Shown here in pieces: positions 26,462-35,744 of a stretch of DNA of 64,000 bases. The notes below the pieces were generated by a model, which did not search any database, was not told the DNA's origin, and was given only the letters and a program-made list of their open reading frames with translations. How positions within the stretch are numbered: position 1 is the first letter of the stretch; each line of letters opens with the position of its first letter. A program made the position numbers and the translations under genes. Origin of the DNA: Aureliella helgolandensis (GTDB lineage: Bacteria; Planctomycetota; Planctomycetia; Pirellulales; Pirellulaceae); contig NZ_CP036298.1 in NCBI RefSeq assembly GCF_007752135.1, positions 5,952,859 through 6,016,858 on the forward strand. Direction: 5' to 3'.

Positions 26462-26494
26462 GACGCTTACCTGATGATACTTCCATCAGGCGTC
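26462..26494. promoter_or_regulatory. Hairpin upstream of the phosphotransferase gene
   Basis: GACGC, a four-base bulge, CTGATG, seven-base loop, CATCAG, GCGTC: an 11-bp stem with one bulge, 74 bases before the ATG at 26568. A pair of direct copies of ACTTTGTTTAC lies just upstream (near 26421-26450). Could be a leader structure, an upstream terminator or a protein site; no more can be said. Confidence 0.35.
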
Positions 26495-26567
26495 CCCAAG
26501 GTAACTCCCACCCCCGTTAATCCAACAAGATCGCGGTGAGGCCTCTGGACTCATTTTTTAGGTCGAC

Positions 26568-27671
26568 ATGACTGATCATCCTATCTCAGAAACTGTCGCT
26601 CGACAGCTGTTGGTCCCAAATTCCGTCAAGCTAATTGAGCGCACCCAAGGCGGGCTGTCCGGTGCGATGATCTGGAGGTGCTCTTCGCGTTTCGGGCCCG
26701 CCTGCCTCCGTTGCTGGCCCGCTCAACACCCCCAGCCCGAACGATTGCGACTAATCCACACCGCCATCTCCCGTGCACGACAGGCCGGCCTGAGCACCGT
26801 CCCCGCATTGAGCCTGACGCCCTCCGGAGCCTCTTTTGTATCGGACGGTCAGCGTCTCTGGGAATTGACCGAATGGCTACCGGGAGCCGCCGACTACCTC
26901 GAGCACCCGACCCCAGACAAACTCGCCGCTGCAGCCTTCGCCTTGGCAGATTTGCATCAAGCATGGAGCCGCGATCGTCAGCTAGGTGTCAGTCCCACCA
27001 TCCAGGATCGATTGGCCCGACTCGATTTCTGGCTTCAGCCCACGCAGCTCAATCGCCTGGCAGCTCAGCCCGCCGCCTCACAATCTATTCCAACCACCCC
27101 GCAGCTTCTTAGTCTTCCTCCCAGCCCGCAGTACGGAACGGCTCAAACCACGTCCCAAACGTCGGACTCAACCAGAGTCCACGCAACGCTACAAATGCTG
27201 CTCGCCCACGGACCGCCGCTCCGAGAGAGGCTCGTGGCGATCGCCCCACAGCAAGTCCCTTTGCAATTCGTACTACGCGACGTTTGGAGCGATCACATCT
27301 TGTACACTGGCGAGCAAGTGACCGGCATTATCGATTATGGAGCGGTCCGCATCGACGAACCCGCCACGGACCTTGCGCGACTCCTGGGAAGCCTCGAACC
27401 GTTTGACGCGCAACGTCGGCAAACAGCTTGGGCAATTTATCGCGAGAAGCTCGATACATCCTGCCTTCCACCGGCCCTCGGAGCAAACGGCGTCCAGGGG
27501 ACTGAATTCCAACGCGTTGATTTACTTGACCACGTGGCAACCCTACTGTCCGCTCTCCAGTGGTATCAATGGCTGATTTTAGAACAGCGTGCGTTCCCTG
27601 GTCCCACCTCCCTATTGCGCGAGCGGTGGGACCTCTTCCTCGCTCGCTTACGCTCCAACTGGCCACCCTAG
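26568..27671 (+). CDS. APH-type phosphotransferase family protein
   Basis: A 367-residue protein with the aminoglycoside/choline/homoserine kinase (protein-kinase-like) fold. Readable motifs: QGGLSGAMIWRC as the nucleotide loop, LWELTEWLPGAADYL as hinge region, LADLHQAW, then the catalytic loop LRDVWSDHILY and the metal-binding GIIDYGAVRIDEPATDLARLLG. The catalytic loop deviates from the usual HGDxxxxN: the Asp is kept, but the first His and final Asn are replaced (Leu-Arg-Asp and His). A proline/serine-rich insert lies at about 165-205. Substrate unknown; a small-molecule alcohol is likely. Stands alone. Confidence 0.75.
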   Translation: MTDHPISETVARQLLVPNSVKLIERTQGGLSGAMIWRCSSRFGPACLRCWPAQHPQPERLRLIHTAISRARQAGLSTVPALSLTPSGASFVSDGQRLWELTEWLPGAADYLEHPTPDKLAAAAFALADLHQAWSRDRQLGVSPTIQDRLARLDFWLQPTQLNRLAAQPAASQSIPTTPQLLSLPPSPQYGTAQTTSQTSDSTRVHATLQMLLAHGPPLRERLVAIAPQQVPLQFVLRDVWSDHILYTGEQVTGIIDYGAVRIDEPATDLARLLGSLEPFDAQRRQTAWAIYREKLDTSCLPPALGANGVQGTEFQRVDLLDHVATLLSALQWYQWLILEQRAFPGPTSLLRERWDLFLARLRSNWPP

Positions 27672-27751
27672 ACGCCGCAGGCTAAACTAAGCTGCGACGC
27701 CTTCCACCCCAGGCCTAACAACGGATCGACGATGCGCTGGAAAAAAACGGT

Positions 27752-27809
27752 GTGCTGGAGAAACTGGGTGCTGGAGAAACTGGGTGCTGGAGAAACTAGT
27801 GTTGGAGAA
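27752..27809. repeat. 16-bp tandem repeat, about 3.6 copies
   Basis: Unit GTGCTGGAGAAACTGG, two perfect copies, a third with one change and a partial fourth with one change. It lies about 80 bases upstream of the M20 peptidase start, so copy number could affect spacing to a promoter. Not coding in any convincing frame. Confidence 0.88.
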
Positions 27810-27887
27810 TTTTGGGAATACCCGGGGCGCTGGATGCAACGCACATACGTCCCACGCAATCATGGTCCATGGAACTGGAGATAGCCT

Positions 27888-29402
27888 GTGAAACGCATGC
27901 GGACGGTACTCAAACGGATCCTTGGCCTATTGATCGTCGCACTGCTCTTGCTCATCGGCATCGGCAGTTGGAATCTTTCCCAATTCCAGTCACGCCAACT
28001 GCAACTCTCTCCCGTTGCTGTCTTAGCGCTCGACGAATCGACTGTCGAAGAACACTTATCTGCAGCGATTCAAATCCCGACCGTCTCGCTGAGCATGGCC
28101 AAACTGACTGCCGACTCTAGCCTGCATCAACTCCGAAGCTATCTCGAAACGACCTTCCCCCACCTGCATCAGCTGCCCTTTATTCGCCGAACGGGAATCG
28201 ATTTTGGTGATGAGCTCAACCCCAGCGTGCTGCTCGAATGGCCCGGTCGTCAGCCCCAGTTAGAGCCGATCCTGCTCATGTCGCACATGGATGTCGTGCC
28301 AGCGGAGCGGAGCTCCCTAGACCAGTGGACGCACCCTCCCTTTTCTGGGAAATCGGACGGAGAGTTTATTTGGGGGCGGGGAACCATCGACTGCAAACAT
28401 GGAGTGATGGGCATCCTAGAAGCGGTTTCCCAATTGGTCGATGAAGGGTTCCAACCCGACCGCACCGTGTTCATCGCATTGGGACATGATGAAGAGCTCG
28501 GCGGCGCCAGCGGAAATAAAAAAATTGCCGAATGGATGCGCAGCCAGGGCCATAAACTGCACCTCATTCTCGACGAGGGAGGATGCATCTTTACAGAGTT
28601 CCCCGGTCTTCAGGGGCGGCCTGCGGCTCTGGTGGGGATCGCCGAAAAAGGGTATCTCAACGTGGAACTGAAGGTCGACCTAGCCTCCGAGCAAGTGGGG
28701 CATTCGTCCATGCCGCCTGCAGAGACCGCCATCTCGATCCTCTCCTCAGCCGTTCACAAGGCGCAGACTCATCCGCTGCCTGCTCGCACGGAAGTTGCCA
28801 TGCGGGAGACGCTCCAATACATTGGTCCTGAAATGCCTTCTGCGTTGAGCCGCTTTGCCATGGCAAACATGTGGCTTTTCCAACCCTTGATCGAACGCAC
28901 GTTGTCCGCCAAGCCGAGTGGCAATGCCATGCTGCGTTCGACAATTGCATCCACCATGATAACAGGCGGAACGCTCCCCAATGTTCTCCCCAATCAAGCC
29001 GTCGCAACTCTCAACATTCGCCTCATGCCAGGGGACTCAAACGAAGCTATTTTGCAACATCTAACCACCACCATTGGCGACGACCGCGTCGCAATTGACA
29101 TGGTTCCCCCAGGCTCCGAAGCTTCGGCCATTTCGAGTACCCAGTCAGCCCCCTTCCAGCAACTGCATCGGACCATTCGGGAGATTTCTAACGACGTCGT
29201 GGTGGCCCCCTTTGTCCTAGTGGGGGCGACCGACACGGTTCACTATGCGGATCTTTGCAACCACATTTACCGTTTCATCCCAACTAGATTGTCCGAGGCA
29301 GATACCCGGCGATTCCATGGGGTTAACGAGCGCATCGCCAAAGCAAACTACTTCGAAATCATTCGCTTCTACCATCAGTTCATTAAGAACACCACGCAGT
29401 AG
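27888..29402 (+). CDS. M20 carboxypeptidase, membrane-anchored (PM20D1/carboxypeptidase S-like)
   Basis: A 504-residue zinc peptidase. A hydrophobic helix at residues 11-28 is a signal anchor, so the catalytic part is periplasmic or extracytoplasmic. Metal-site motifs: LMSHMDVVP (His and Asp), GRGTIDCKHG (bridging Asp), ALGHDEELGG (Glu-Glu), LDEGG, and a late HGVNERI supplying the last His. The dimerisation-type insert lies between. These place it with yeast carboxypeptidase S and PM20D1 rather than with the window's first M20 gene. Start is GTG 27888; ATG 27897 is possible. Confidence 0.88.
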   Translation: MKRMRTVLKRILGLLIVALLLLIGIGSWNLSQFQSRQLQLSPVAVLALDESTVEEHLSAAIQIPTVSLSMAKLTADSSLHQLRSYLETTFPHLHQLPFIRRTGIDFGDELNPSVLLEWPGRQPQLEPILLMSHMDVVPAERSSLDQWTHPPFSGKSDGEFIWGRGTIDCKHGVMGILEAVSQLVDEGFQPDRTVFIALGHDEELGGASGNKKIAEWMRSQGHKLHLILDEGGCIFTEFPGLQGRPAALVGIAEKGYLNVELKVDLASEQVGHSSMPPAETAISILSSAVHKAQTHPLPARTEVAMRETLQYIGPEMPSALSRFAMANMWLFQPLIERTLSAKPSGNAMLRSTIASTMITGGTLPNVLPNQAVATLNIRLMPGDSNEAILQHLTTTIGDDRVAIDMVPPGSEASAISSTQSAPFQQLHRTIREISNDVVVAPFVLVGATDTVHYADLCNHIYRFIPTRLSEADTRRFHGVNERIAKANYFEIIRFYHQFIKNTTQ

Positions 29403-29699
29403 GAAGTCTACCCACGATGCATGCGACCATGGCTACGTATGCTTCGTCACGGGAACCGGGAATTGCACAGGGCTGCCTTTTGTCGTTGCAAGCGAATCAC
29501 CTGCGAACGAGGCAAGATCGCCAACGGTGGCTCAGCAATCCCGCGCATCCCGGCCCCCAAGGCAACTCACGCTCGTCCCGCTGCGCGAACGAGTCGAGGA
29601 GAGAGTCTGCTAGCTTTCCGAACGTCAACTACGGAATCGGTTTGCCACTGATAAACTCAAGTCTTAGTGAGTGCCTCGCAGGACTTCGCCCATCGGCAA
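29403..29699. other. Convergent spacer
   Basis: About 300 bases between the M20 peptidase and the pectate lyase. I see no clear hairpin, repeat or gene. Confidence 0.4.
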
Positions 29700-30905
29700 T
29701 CATTCGCTTGCTGAGGAACGTTGGCTTAAATCTCTCTTCCACCTTGGATACTCGCTTTCGAGCAGCGCACGAGGCCAGCCACCGTACCAGGGTGTTCCGG
29801 TCCGTCGTTCGCGTTCAATCTCCGCCAATGCGTACTTTTTGATTCCATCGCGTCCCGCAAATACGGGACGATTGGTACCGATTTCATAATGGCGGGCCCA
29901 CAGCGGTTCCGCTTGGGAATCGTTCACCACCACGACATCAAAATCGGTATCGTGTCGCAAAAAGGACTCGGGAGTCGACGCAACCTTTTCGACGCGAATC
30001 CCTTTCAACGCACCCCGCTGCAGCCAGGCAACCGCAGCATCGACCGAGTGGACCAGTTCCGGTGAGGGATTCTGCTGAGCCATCAGGAAACGGGTAATAG
30101 CAGTCGTCTCCTGTGGACAGATGGACGCCAGTTCAAAAGTCCTCGCGGATCTAGGAGCGAACGTTTTCTCATCGTGCTGCTGACACCAACCGGTCAGCTC
30201 TCCCTCCGTCCGAATCTGGCAACGGAGAATGCACGTGATCCCTCGCTCGACAGCCTCTCTCGCCAGTTTGCGTCGATTCTGGTCGAGCCACTGAAAATGG
30301 GGTGCTGCGTGACCAGCATCCTGCAGGACTTTCAAAATACCGATCATGACACCGTCATTGAAGGTTACATGCGCATGATAGCTGTGCGGCTTGGGGAAGC
30401 GTTGTGGAAACCCTCCGTGGGAATATTGCGAGCGAAGGATGAAATCGATCCCCTTTTCGCATCCCAGCCGCCATTCCGGAACGTCAATTTGGTGGACCGC
30501 ACGCGCCAAATACTCAACTTGCGAAAACAGATTGTCGTTGTCGTAGGATGCATCTTCGCGGTTCCGTGTGCCCATCACCCGCGCACGTTGCTCGGGAGTT
30601 AACACCGCTGTCACGTCATAATCCTTGGGCCATCCTCCGTTAGCTCTTTGGAAGAGCAATATATTCTGAACAATCTCGGTAACTTGCGAGGCTTGGTAGG
30701 AGGGCTGACCCTCTTCAACATGGATGAAACGATTTTCGTCTCGTAGATTTCGCCAATGACTAATACAACTTCCAAAGGAATTCAGGGCAATCGGACGCAA
30801 TGCTTGCGTCTCAGGCTGAGCTCGGGCTATCGACATTCCAAGCCAGCTAACGCACACACATACGTGCACCACAACCAGTAGGATCTTAGAAAGTGAAAAT
30901 TTCAT
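29700..30905 (-). CDS. Exported pectate lyase, polysaccharide lyase family 10
   Basis: A 401-residue enzyme that cleaves polygalacturonate by beta-elimination. A signal peptide (MKFSLSKILLVVVHVCVCV to SIARAQ) directs export. PL10 features are readable in order: NGGWPKDYD, DNDNLFSQVEYLARA, GGFPQRFP, TFNDGVM, GWCQQHD, SARTFELASICP and WARHYEIGTNRPVFAGRDG with the YGGWPRALL end. The conserved Arg in RDG and the Asp residues of DND fit the catalytic and calcium-binding roles known for the family. Start at ATG 30905 gives a normal signal; the frame is open to 30971. The sulfatase cluster 3 kb away suggests a broader polysaccharide-degrading lifestyle. Confidence 0.9.
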   Translation of the reverse strand: MKFSLSKILLVVVHVCVCVSWLGMSIARAQPETQALRPIALNSFGSCISHWRNLRDENRFIHVEEGQPSYQASQVTEIVQNILLFQRANGGWPKDYDVTAVLTPEQRARVMGTRNREDASYDNDNLFSQVEYLARAVHQIDVPEWRLGCEKGIDFILRSQYSHGGFPQRFPKPHSYHAHVTFNDGVMIGILKVLQDAGHAAPHFQWLDQNRRKLAREAVERGITCILRCQIRTEGELTGWCQQHDEKTFAPRSARTFELASICPQETTAITRFLMAQQNPSPELVHSVDAAVAWLQRGALKGIRVEKVASTPESFLRHDTDFDVVVVNDSQAEPLWARHYEIGTNRPVFAGRDGIKKYALAEIERERRTGTPWYGGWPRALLESEYPRWKRDLSQRSSASE

Positions 30906-31770
30906 GGGACGGGCTTTCGTAGGATCGATGCAATCGCCCACTCGGACGAATTGAGGGTTGAAAAAGAGCACTGGCCGCTCGCTGATTTCATCACGCTTCG
31001 CATGATAACCGGTCTCCTAACGGGCGGTCGCTGCAACTTCCGCTTCACTGAGCAGCGGCCTCCAATCCCCTACAGTAACGCATGGCAGCAGCGCCCGCTC
31101 CTATTCTTGGCGCACGACTTCTTAACGCACTACGTTTGTGATTTATGAGAGCATCTGGAGCACACACGCCAAGTGCGGCAGGGCAACTCCCAACCAACAC
31201 GGAGTGGTATCCGCATTGTCCTTGCACACGCGACTGACATACTTGGTGGCTTGCTATTCCTAGGGGAGACAGGTTCTACAGGCAGACATGCATCGGGCCA
31301 CTCTGTCTAACTCGCCGCCACGCGGCGGATTGCGAATTCGGCAGCTGGAGAGCAAGGCATCGCCACCCCTCGTTCGGCCGGGTCCATGAAGCATCCTGCG
31401 ACGGCACAGCGGCCCATCCAGGACCGCTCCATGCAGCGTGCGTCGGTTTTGGATCATGCCGAAATCTCGCTGGGAATGCCCCAAATTAACTGGTATGGGA
31501 AAAAACTCCTAGCAAATTTAGAAAAGAACTTTAATCACCCCATGGGGACTACCGGTCAATCTGGCACCTACTCATCTGCCTCCCGACTCGCTAGGGACGA
31601 GGCTGGAAACGTCATTGAGTGCAATAGGTTGCACTTGACAACAGGCGGCGATTGTCATTTCCTGGGAGGGAACCAAGTTCTCTGCGGTGCCCAACACGGC
31701 GGGAGCTTTTGTGCTTGAACTTCCATTTTATGAAGGAGCTATTTTGTATTCTGAAGTCACCAATACCGGA
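30906..31770. other. Long spacer (865 bases) without credible gene
   Basis: A 110-codon frame at 31386-31718 has no recognisable sequence and is rejected. A 14-base string TACAGGCAGACATG near 31275 recurs near 33918. An AAGGAG ribosome-site-like sequence at 31734-31739 precedes a TTG that is in frame with the next small gene. Confidence 0.4.
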
Positions 31771-31974
31771 ATGAAGACTTATGAAATTCGTCAGCTGGAC
31801 AACGACGGCAATCTCTTATTAGACACCAAAGTAGAGGCCGCCAGCGGTGAAGCCGCTGCAAAGCTTCTGGCTGATGCGGACGAACGCACTCAGCGAATCT
31901 TGATTTGCCTCGACGGTGAGACCATGAATGAACTCGATGTCGAACACTGGCGCAAGCGAATTCGGCGTCGCTAG
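31771..31974 (+). CDS. Small conserved-looking hypothetical protein
   Basis: A 67-residue protein beginning MKTYEIRQLDNDGNLLLDTK, acidic in the middle and ending in a basic run (WRKRIRRR). It resembles short planctomycete proteins of beta-strand then helix design. Start choice is open: ATG 31771 gives the natural N-terminus, but TTG 31744 has a good AAGGAG five bases upstream and GTG 31687 is the longest. The amidohydrolase gene follows 51 bases later on the same strand. Function unknown. Confidence 0.5.
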   Translation: MKTYEIRQLDNDGNLLLDTKVEAASGEAAAKLLADADERTQRILICLDGETMNELDVEHWRKRIRRR

Positions 31975-32025
31975 AGACGCGTCCCCGAGGTGTATGGGAT
32001 GCCTGCTCAACGGGATCGATAGGTT

Positions 32026-33342
32026 ATGGAAACCCTGCGCATTCAAGCTCGTTTTATTGTGGCTTCCCCGCAGGAGATCCATCACCCCGGCCAGCTCGTA
32101 ATCCGTGGTGGCACCATCATTGAGGTGACTCCCAAGACGCATCTGCCCGCAGATGTGGAGCTCACCCACCACGCGTTGCTACCCGGTCTCGTGAACTGCC
32201 ATACCCACCTGGAGTTCAGTGATTTGGCTTCTCCCTTACCAGCGGGTGGGAGCTTCCCGGAGTGGATTGGAGCAGTCGTTGGACGACGTCGCGAGCTGAG
32301 CCGCCTCCAAACTGTAAAGCAAGGGATCGAACACACGCAGGCGACACTTGCCCGCGGTCTGGAAGAAGTTTTTTCTAGTGGTACGAACGTGGTCGGGGAC
32401 ATTGTGAGCATGCCGTGGCAGCCGAGTTGGCTGCCCGCTGCTCCTGCCGTCCTTCCAACCCCATTCGCAACTCCCCGTCAGCTCCCGGCACTCGTCCCGC
32501 TGGTCAGTGTGCTAGGCGAAGAATTGCCGGCAGAGTTGCTACAACTCCATCTGGGAGGGCAACGGGCAGCTCATGTCGTGGCGTTCCCGGAATTAATCGG
32601 GCTCGATACCGAGCGTCTCAACGCCACCTGTCAGTGGGCTCAGCAACTCCTGCAAGCCCCCGCGCCAGCTGGTGTGGAACAGCTGGGAGTTTCCCCACAT
32701 GCTCCCTACTCGCTCACACTCGCCCCCGTGCTGGAGTTCCTTAATAGACTCCCGCGAAGTGTGCCACGCGCCATGCACGTGGCAGAATCTCTCGACGAAT
32801 TGGAATGGTTGGCACACGGCAGCGGCCCATTCCGAGACGCATTTGAACGACTCGGTGTTCCACTCGATGCCGAACGTCCGCAAATCGAACATTGCATCGA
32901 TTTGCTGTCTGGTTCAGACCGGGCTCTCTTGATCCATGGTAACTACCTGACCTCCCACAACATCGATCAGATTGCCTCCAGTGGCGGCACGACGACCGTG
33001 GTCTACTGCCCCAGAACCCACTTGCATTTTGGGCACCGCCCCTATCCGCTCAAGCAACTGCTAAAGGCTGGAGTACCGGTTGTGCTTGGCACCGATTCGC
33101 GAGCCAGCACGCCCGACTTGGATATGCTGGCAGAGCTTCGAGCCTTGCGGGAGCAACATCCTTGGCTATCACCGGAAACTGCTTTGGCCATGGTGACAAG
33201 CACGGCGGCCCGTGCATTGGGATTGGAAAGGATCCACGGTACTTTGGCTGTCGGCAAGCGTGCGGCGATTGCAGTGGCAAGCATCTCTGAGACTTGCTCC
33301 AAAGCAACGTTGCTAGAGTCCCTGCTGAGCGGCCCTAGCTAG
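32026..33342 (+). CDS. Amidohydrolase-superfamily deaminase
   Basis: A 438-residue cytoplasmic metal-dependent hydrolase of the SsnA/cytosine-deaminase type. Metal ligands are visible: HTH in LVNCHTHLEFSD (His59, His61), VSPHAPYS, AMHVAESLDE with the catalytic Glu nearby, LLIHGNYL, and the final Asp in VLGTDSRAS. The layout is that of the methylthioadenosine / S-adenosylhomocysteine / aminofutalosine deaminases; a role in the futalosine menaquinone route is possible but no other mqn gene is in the window. ATG start at 32026. Confidence 0.83.
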   Translation: METLRIQARFIVASPQEIHHPGQLVIRGGTIIEVTPKTHLPADVELTHHALLPGLVNCHTHLEFSDLASPLPAGGSFPEWIGAVVGRRRELSRLQTVKQGIEHTQATLARGLEEVFSSGTNVVGDIVSMPWQPSWLPAAPAVLPTPFATPRQLPALVPLVSVLGEELPAELLQLHLGGQRAAHVVAFPELIGLDTERLNATCQWAQQLLQAPAPAGVEQLGVSPHAPYSLTLAPVLEFLNRLPRSVPRAMHVAESLDELEWLAHGSGPFRDAFERLGVPLDAERPQIEHCIDLLSGSDRALLIHGNYLTSHNIDQIASSGGTTTVVYCPRTHLHFGHRPYPLKQLLKAGVPVVLGTDSRASTPDLDMLAELRALREQHPWLSPETALAMVTSTAARALGLERIHGTLAVGKRAAIAVASISETCSKATLLESLLSGPS

Positions 33343-34031
33343 GTTTTACGATCGCCGCGCAGCGGACCAGCAATATTTTCGTGGCAGCCCCGGCAACACC
33401 GGTAGCGACGTGGAGAAATCTGCGATGGAAATCGAACTTAGGGGTGGCTCACAACCTTTTGGGGCTCGCAATCGGTTAGAATTGGCACCTTCAGAGCGAT
33501 TGAGTCCTAGAGCGACTCACGTCCCGCTTCCTCCCTTAGCAACCCTACCAGCGGCCCACTCCGTATCAGGCTCTGACTTGCAAACCGGAGTCTGGTAGAC
33601 CGGTGGCTTCAAGGCTTGGCCCGGGGGGTGGTGACCGTTCGAGCAGACATGCCAACTGCTCTGCCAGTTTGCTGAGTGTTGCTGAGTGTTGCTGAGTGCA
33701 GGAAACCAGATAGGACTCGAAGAGGGCCCTGGGTGCATCATCCGAATTTTAATTTTTCCGGTCGGTGTAACATTGGGCAGGCCAGTGATTTTCTTCCTGG
33801 TCAGCTTGCACGTTCGTTAAAGGGGTTTTCCCAATGCCTCTAGGGCCACTAACGCTGGGAGTTGGGGTTTGAATCAATTCCTAAGTAGCTCACCACGCAA
33901 GCTGTCAGGGCTTGGCCTTACAGGCAGACATGTACACATCACTGCACCCTGACACTGCAATCTAGTTGAAACGATTATTCCCCAGCCCTTCCACTCATCC
34001 CGTCCCGAAGTCCATCAGCTGAAGTCCAACC
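33343..34031. other. Spacer before the sulfatase cluster
   Basis: About 690 bases with a 10-bp tandem repeat at 33669-33698. No gene or RNA recognised. Promoter for the sulfatase operon is expected in the right part but no boxes are convincing. Confidence 0.4.
33669..33698. repeat. 10-bp tandem repeat, three perfect copies
   Basis: Unit TTGCTGAGTG repeated three times. It lies in the spacer between the amidohydrolase and the sulfatase. Confidence 0.85.
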
Positions 34032-35660
34032 ATGCGTAACCTCCTCTCCCCGGCAATTCTCGGCCTTTGCACAGTTTGGAGCCTTTTGGCCCTCGCGGTC
34101 CCTCTCCGCGGAGCGGAGCCACTGCGGCCCAATATTGTAATTGTGCTGGTGGATGACATGGGATTTTCAGATCTAGGCTGCTTCGGCGGTGAGATTGAAA
34201 CGCCCCATCTCGACCGCCTCGCGGCCGAAGGACTGCGTTTCACGCAGTGCTACAATTCGGGGCGTTGCTGCCCGACACGGGCTAGCCTTGTCACCGGCTT
34301 GCACCCACACCAAGTGGGCATTGGACACATGACCGCTCCGCCGGAACAACCACTTGGAATCGAAGGCCCCTATCAAGGCTTCCTCAACGACAACTGTGCT
34401 ACGCTCGCCCAAGTGCTAGGGTCGGCGGGATATCACACCATGATGACGGGCAAATGGCATTTGGGAGTTGAAAGCAAGTCAACATGGCCGCTGCAACGTG
34501 GGTTTGATCGGTATTTTGGCGGGCTATCGGGAGCCTTCAACTACTTCGAACCCACGGGAAATCGCGGTTTGACCGACGGCAATGCCCCCACGACCTCCGA
34601 CGCTGACTTTTATGCCACCGACGACTTTACTGATGTGGCCTGCGACTACATCCGTCAGGCGACAGAGCAGGACGACCAGCCGTTTTTCTTGTACCTAGCC
34701 TACAACGCACCTCACTGGCCTCTGAACTCGAAGATCCCAGAGTTCGAAAAGTACAAGGGAAAATATTCTGCGGGTTGGGAAGCCGTGATGAAGGATCGGC
34801 TGGCCAAACAAAATGAACTTGGACTCTGGCAATCCCCTCCCACTCCCGCTCCGCATGTGGGCCCCGCCTGGGATTCTCTAGGCGCGCAACAACGTGAAGA
34901 CTTAGACTCTATCATGGCCGCCTACGCAGGTTGCATCGATTCCATCGACCAAAATATTGGCAAGCTGACGCGGCATTTGAGCGAACTTGGGGAGTTGGAT
35001 AACACGCTGATCCTCTTTCTGTCAGATAATGGTGCGTGCCAAGAGGGTGGAAAACTGGGTAGTGGAAACGAGCAGATGGTTCGCAATCCACCACCGGGCA
35101 CTGACGGTGTACGGCTAGGGCTAGCCTGGGCGAACGCCTGCAATACCCCCTTCCGCCTTTACAAACACTTTCTCCACGAGGGAGGAGCCTGCACCCCCCT
35201 GATTGCCCACTGGCCGGCCACCGTCGGTCCACAGCAACGCGGGAAATTCGTGCGGCAATACACGTATTTGCCGGACTTCATGGCGACCTGTATTGAACTC
35301 TCGGGGGCTGAATACCCTACCGATATTCCAGCATGCGAAGGACAATCATTTCTCCCACTGCTGCAGGGAATTGACCAGCCGATTCACGATGCCCCAATCT
35401 TCTGGGAGCATGAGGGCAATGCGGCCGTGCGTTGGGGAAAATGGAAATTGGTGCGAGAATACAAGAAGCCCTGGGAACTGTACGACCTCTCGACAGATCG
35501 CACCGAAATGAACAACCTCGCTGCATCCAACAATAAGAAGCGTCAGAAAATGATTGACATGTGGGAAGCTTGGGCGACGAAGAACCAAGTTTCCTTCCCC
35601 GAAAGGTTCAACATGTACAATTTCCTCAAACATCAACAAGAGAGTAAGAAAGCTGAGTAG
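34032..35660 (+). CDS. Exported arylsulfatase (type I, formylglycine)
   Basis: A 542-residue sulfatase of family S1. The signal peptide ends near LRGAEP. The calcium-site Asp pair is in VLVDDMGFSDLG (Asp41, Asp42), and the modification motif C-x-P-T-R is CPTRASLVTG with Cys80 as the residue converted to formylglycine. TGKWHLG near residue 137 and ILFLSDNGACQEGG supply further active-site residues, and the C-terminal domain ends with KWKLVREYKKPWELYDL. It cleaves sulfate esters outside the cytoplasm. First of three plus-strand genes (sulfatase, SGNH hydrolase, sulfatase). Confidence 0.93.
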   Translation: MRNLLSPAILGLCTVWSLLALAVPLRGAEPLRPNIVIVLVDDMGFSDLGCFGGEIETPHLDRLAAEGLRFTQCYNSGRCCPTRASLVTGLHPHQVGIGHMTAPPEQPLGIEGPYQGFLNDNCATLAQVLGSAGYHTMMTGKWHLGVESKSTWPLQRGFDRYFGGLSGAFNYFEPTGNRGLTDGNAPTTSDADFYATDDFTDVACDYIRQATEQDDQPFFLYLAYNAPHWPLNSKIPEFEKYKGKYSAGWEAVMKDRLAKQNELGLWQSPPTPAPHVGPAWDSLGAQQREDLDSIMAAYAGCIDSIDQNIGKLTRHLSELGELDNTLILFLSDNGACQEGGKLGSGNEQMVRNPPPGTDGVRLGLAWANACNTPFRLYKHFLHEGGACTPLIAHWPATVGPQQRGKFVRQYTYLPDFMATCIELSGAEYPTDIPACEGQSFLPLLQGIDQPIHDAPIFWEHEGNAAVRWGKWKLVREYKKPWELYDLSTDRTEMNNLAASNNKKRQKMIDMWEAWATKNQVSFPERFNMYNFLKHQQESKKAE

Positions 35661-35744
35661 CAGTTACTCGGGTTCCTCCATTTTTTTTGCGGGCTGCTCC
35701 GATAGCACTCGTCCCTCCAACTTCACTCGTTCCACAGGCCTACC

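Noticed and set aside
31386-31718. 110-codon plus-strand frame
   Set aside because: No recognisable sequence, signal or ribosome site, and it overlaps the next candidate gene.
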